A stretch of 64,000 bases of DNA from Cercospora beticola (Eukaryota > Ascomycota > Dothideomycetes > Mycosphaerellales > Mycosphaerellaceae): assembly GCF_033473495.1 (NCBI RefSeq), contig NC_088943.1, positions 724,001 through 788,000 of the forward strand, written 5' to 3'. Position numbers and translations under genes: made by a program. Of this stretch, positions 59,671 to 64,000 are shown one piece after another; the first letter of the stretch is position 1, and the number at the start of each line of letters is the position of its first letter. Below the pieces are notes generated by a model. It made no database searches and was not told the DNA's origin. It saw only the letters and a list, made by a program, of their open reading frames with translations.

Positions 59671-61955
59671 TTTGGCAGTTGTTTTTTGAAGATTAACGAG
59701 AGCAGAACAGAACTTGTGCAGCTGTTGGACTACCATGAGCTGACAGACCATCGATCTTATATTACACTGCCCACTGCCAGACCATGAGTCTGGCCTGGCA
59801 TTCTAGATCGCCACCACTGCTGTGGACATCGAGTAATGTCTTGGCCATCTCGTTCGTCATCAGGGCTCAGGTTCAGAAGCTTGATTGGGATGACACGATG
59901 ACAATTCGTGCCATTGGCCAGTTATAGAATGTCAACCAGGGCCTGGCATGTTGTTCTAAGTCCGGCAGTCGCCACAGTCTGCACATAGCAATCTCAATCA
60001 TCCGCACCGCGATGGACCTTGACGTTGCGCTTGCAGTGCTGTCAAGCTAGGATCACGCATCGGCCATCGCCTCGTTGCTAAATGAGAGATAATGTTCCAA
60101 GGTGCTTCTAGCCTCTCGCATAGTCCGTGTGGCAGTTCAGTAGCGTTATCTGTCATGTATACGTATTGTTGCTAGGGGTTGCAGCAACTCACGGTGCTTC
60201 TCAAGGGTCTGTTGTAACCATATGCACTTCCCTTATTCAATGCGGAGCTTAGTGCGCAAGAATGCGCGAGATGTACTTACTGCTAGTCATGCCAAGTTGT
60301 GAGATGAATCGCGCGAGCTCCTGTTGCCTGAGCATGGAAAGTTGGCCATCGGCTCTGGACTCTTCTCTTCGCATGATAACATCCATCCTATACTCGCAGT
60401 TGTTGCTCGAAAGAGAAGCCGTAACAAAGACCAGTTTTCTCCGCTGTGCAATGCTGGCGTCGATCAGGTTCGGTGACATGTCAAGACAAGCTTGTTCTTG
60501 TGAAACGTTTCATGTGCCAATTGCAATAATCTTGTTTATAGCACACTGCGAAATCGCAGGACCCTGTACGGCCAGTATCTGCCACTGGACACGACCGCAA
60601 TGTTCAAAGTACGGGGTCCTCGTACGGAACGTGCGGAGCGCTTCTGCTGTCAGGTGCGTCTGAGTTTGGCATATGCCTGTTCTGCTCGGCACCTTGCAAC
60701 GAGTTCTTGCTATACTTCTGCTTCACAATTCATCAGCATCAAGGCCGAGTCATTACAACATGACTAGGCTCCAAGAAGTAGTCATTGGCACAGTATTGGC
60801 ACCACAGCTCCAGGACGTCACAGGTACGGCGTGCATTCGTCGTTTCGAGATAATTTCCTCTTCTTTCCTTGGACATCATGTCCTCACATCAAGTCCACCG
60901 AACGCGACAGACTCTGCCCAGCAGGAACCCAAAAATAACGATTGATGCATCGTTTCGTCGATTATAGAAGCTGCAAAGACTTAGGGTCCATGGAGTGAAC
61001 AATCTTCGCATTACTACTTGCGGTCATTTGCCCTATGGCGTCAATTTATAGCCACAGGAATACGGCTTACGTGAGAAGGGTTAATCCGGCCGAGAAAGTA
61101 GTTGCCGACGAATAGAAGGCGGACGTTCCATCTGATGGGGAAAGGATCATGGCACTGCCACGAAGGCTAAGAAATGCTGTCCAATAATGATTGTCGACCG
61201 GAATATGCTGAAATTCGTCTCTTCCGTCGCCGTTGGATTGATAATCATCGAGTTCGACTGCCAGGTCCTTCAACAAACACCATCGAGCCCCACAAAAATC
61301 CATAACTGCTTGCAGTCGAAGCATGCAATGACATTCAATTGTCGAACTCCTACAAGCTACGCTGCCATCAATGCTTCATTCAATTTGCATGCGACGATCA
61401 TCTTGGCGCTGTTGCTGAAATTGCCCAATTCGGCAGGTTGAGCTTGGAGACAAGAATGAATGCCGTATTTTCCGGCCAGCCGTCTATCCGCGACAGACAC
61501 ACCAGGGGACCACGTGGGAATCAATTAGGCATCTAGATATACTTCTATCGGTCAAGTTCTCGGATTCGATGGATGTCCGTTTGGACTCGTTCGATTCGTG
61601 GGAGCTCCGTCTTGAAATGATATGTTTCGTGTGGCAATCAGATATATTTTTGTAGACGGCTAAACAAGTTGCGACAATTAGGTCCTTCATGTCGGCCAGT
61701 CCGGTTTAGGCGGGTACCTAGATCCAGACCGCTACTCTCAGCAGAAAGACAAGCGCATGCTTGTCTGCGTTTTTACTTTGACGCACAGGACAGCTAGTCA
61801 AAGACATTGGAGAAGGGTCGGCGTCGACTTGTTGTTTCAATGGTATGATGGCCCCACTTTGCCTCGTGATATCTGGAAGATCAACACCAACATCTTTGGA
61901 CTCCATAAGTCTCCAGTGAAGAAATTTGATCTGCCGAGCAGTAGGTGAGATCAAT
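59671..61955. other. 2.3-kb gene-poor region
   Basis: Promoter side of the EFE-like gene and 3' flank of the terminal regulator. Frames at 60479-60249 (minus, 76 codons), 60262-60663 (plus) and 61324-61067 (minus, 85 codons) have no identifiable domain or splice partners. They may be relics, but I do not call genes. Confidence 0.45.
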
Positions 61956-64000
61956 TCAGGTATTACTCCAGCTATTGAAATGATCTTCCCCGCCATCAAG
62001 CGACCATTGTTGGACTGGCGCAACTATGCCATCTGCATTTGTCGTGAGCCAGCGCGCCATCGATACTGGGGCTATCGATGACATTGGATCGATGAAAGAT
62101 GCCGCAGCGGCATTATTGTAAGGCTGCCTCATTGGAGCAAAGTTGGACTTGGCACAACTTAGGGATGGATCGGGCCACGGCATTCTCTCGACCATGCCGG
62201 GAGTGAAGAAGGCATTGCAATCGTGCAACGGTAGCTGCATCCGATTCGTAGAGTCGGCCACAGCAGATTCGCGATGTACGCTGTCGACAAATTGGGGCTC
62301 CTGTCCAGTAGATCCCGAGTCTTGCTTCGTCTGAGCGACAGGCGATCTTACTGATTGAGAAGGATTCGTTGGGTCAGAGTTAAGCTCTTTCGATCGGTTG
62401 CTGAGTCGGTCGAGGATTGGCGCCATGTCCTCCAATCGCCGCAGTAAAGTCTCAGCTGCGGTGAAGATACCACTATAGGCTCGAGATAGGGCCACCGCGC
62501 TTTCGAAAACCTGGCGAATCTTTGCCACGGTATCGAATTGTCCTATGCATCCGGCCGTGGGGTTCCTTTCGATATATGTAACGACCAGGAACAGAAGTGC
62601 GCAGGCTCCTGATAGCATGTGCTGGAAGTGAGCATGCTGGTTGCGATAGAAAGTAGTATGTTCGTCCAATTCGACCAATGTCTCCACAGAATCGCTGATG
62701 AGATCGAGTGCTGGCTTGACCTGGCGCTCGGCAGCCGATCGCGGGCCACTTAAGACGAAGAAGAGCCGTACCAGCATGTTTTTCACTGAGTTGGCCCTCA
62801 GGTATAGAAGTAAAGACCAAGATGGCAGTTTGTCGTGGGAGCAATAAGCACGCTGCAACAAGATCGGAGCATGGTTTGACAAGGCTTTGCGGCGCCATTG
62901 TTCGATTTGAAAATTGACGAGCTCGAAAGCATCCCCGTCATCGAATGAGCCGCATTCCAGCGCGTCGGCAATCATCGTGGAAACCATCTCGCTAATGTGA
63001 AGGAACGGTATCATAGCTTTGAGATATGGCGTGTGCACCTGAAGATTGTTAGTTGGCTTGATTGATCGTTCGTGTAGGGTGCAGGGCGCTTACAGCTGAC
63101 AGAAGTTCTGTTGAGAAGGAAGCCGTCTTGTAACGGGTTGGCAAGCCCACTAATGCACTATACTGATGATCGAGCGTGATCACTGCGCCAGCTATGACTG
63201 CCGCTTCTGCACGTTCTTGATCAGAGCCAAGCACGTTCTTGACAACTTCGGCGTCGTGCAGGCCGAGCTCCATCATCATGGAGCCAGCAATGCCACATAA
63301 TCTCCAAGAGGTCCGTACGATGTCTCTGAAGTAGTGATAGTGTGCTGCCAGCAGGATAATGATGATATCTTTCATGCTCGAAACGGGGGAAAGGGTTCTT
63401 GATTGGATGCTCTTCTCCAGAGTATAGTAGAGCTCCTCGCTGTCAATTGGCTTCGCAAAAGCGACCTCAGCAGCAAGTGTGATACAAATCACTAGGAGTG
63501 TTATGAGAGAATCGTCCTCATCCAAGGGGCATGACTTTGGAGGGTCATCGGTCCCAGCACTGAATCCAACGGCCCATGCATACCATGTTTCGGCTTTTTC
63601 TTTCAGACAAGCAACCTCCAAGAGCGGGTATCGCTCGCCGACGAGCTGTTCATACATGTCTATGAGCCGAAGTGCTTCGACCAGAGGTATTCTCAAAGGC
63701 AGCTCCACGAGGCAAGTAAAGGTTGATGACGGACCGGCATGCCGGCCACTGCTTTGAGATGCGCTTCCTTCAATGGTGTCTGGTATCGAGTGACTGAGCC
63801 CGTCGCAGAGTTTTTGATCAGCACAGGTTATGTTTGATCTTCGACCACGATCATTGACTCTATCACTCTCACGCAAAAGCTTGTCTCGTGCCAACTGGAA
63901 GCTGTAGTCAGGGCTCATGTAGCCTGAGAACGTGGTCCTTGTAGTCGCCGAGGCTGCATGACTACTGTTTTCTGCATCGGAGAAAGCATTACCTTGCTTC
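61956..64000 (-). CDS. Fungal transcription factor (middle homology region), 5' end cut by window
   Basis: The gene enters from the right edge. Exons are up to 63993, 63923-63094 and 63038-61956. The inner intron is GTAAGC...CTTCAG (55 nt, CTAAC branch site). The outer intron (GTAATG...CTCAG) is suggested because a short exon with a donor sits at the edge. Visible product is at least 638 aa. It shows 'LRLIDMYEQLVGERYPLLEV', SWRLCGIAGSMMMELGLHD, ALVGLPTRYKTASFSTELL, then a long helical region (LRANSVKNMLVRLFFVLSGP; FESAVALSRAYSGIFTAAE). This is the fungal transcription factor MHR with a disordered C-terminus. The Zn2Cys6 domain should lie beyond the edge. It is close to the EFE-like gene, with no evidence that it controls it. 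Confidence 0.72.

Overview
The window is typical filamentous ascomycete nuclear DNA. Genes are intron-poor, with GT-AG introns mostly of 50-75 nt that often carry a CTAAC/CTAAT-type branch site. The protein content is also fungal: Zn2Cys6 regulators, several classes of MFS transporter, a pisatin-demethylase-like P450, a heme-thiolate peroxidase, a Kex2-processed small secreted protein, and orthologs of fungal housekeeping genes (RRS1, SVP26, BUD23, POF3/DIA2-type F-box). A Dothideomycete, perhaps near Mycosphaerellales, is my best guess from the look of the proteins, but I could not run a phylogeny. I see no transposons, CRISPR arrays, rRNA or convincing tRNA genes.

Layout. 0-10 kb: the 3' end of a DUF6594 membrane protein gene, an allantoate/pantothenate-type MFS permease, a secreted GMC oxidoreductase, a small zinc-binding protein, a secreted unspecific-peroxygenase-like heme-thiolate peroxidase, a frameshifted relic and an NTF2/SnoaL-like protein. 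10.6-21.7 kb: a run that looks catabolic, with a succinate-semialdehyde-dehydrogenase-like ALDH divergent from an Fe(II)/2-oxoglutarate oxygenase-like gene (three CACGTG boxes between them), a 2-keto-4-pentenoate hydratase/FAH-family enzyme, a Zn2Cys6 activator and a six-exon sugar/polyol transporter. 22.7-30.6 kb: an ankyrin protein with a fungal STAND-type N-terminus, a P450, a cysteine-rich secreted protein, an F-box protein and RRS1. 31-40 kb: two DHA1-type MFS exporters flanking an Mpv17/PMP22 protein, then a DUF1989 (urea-carboxylase-associated) protein head-to-head with a YqcI/YcgG-family protein. 40.5-49.7 kb: a housekeeping block (POF3-like, SVP26, BUD23, a SAM-PH scaffold). 52.6-57 kb: a second Zn2Cys6 factor and a conserved fungal protein of unknown function. 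57.7-64 kb: a small apple-like secreted candidate, a close homolog of the 2-oxoglutarate-dependent ethylene-forming enzyme (EFE), and a third fungal regulator cut by the window edge.

The most interesting item is the EFE-like gene at 58.3-59.7 kb. It keeps the HTD...H iron triad and the arginines and tyrosine known to position 2OG and L-arginine in bacterial EFE, it is split by one fungal intron, and it carries an N-terminal extension resembling a mitochondrial presequence. The 10.6-21.7 kb run is a plausible regulated degradation cluster with an unassigned substrate. Gene structures were built by eye from splice signals, reading-frame phase and protein-family continuity; where alternatives remain, the entries say so.
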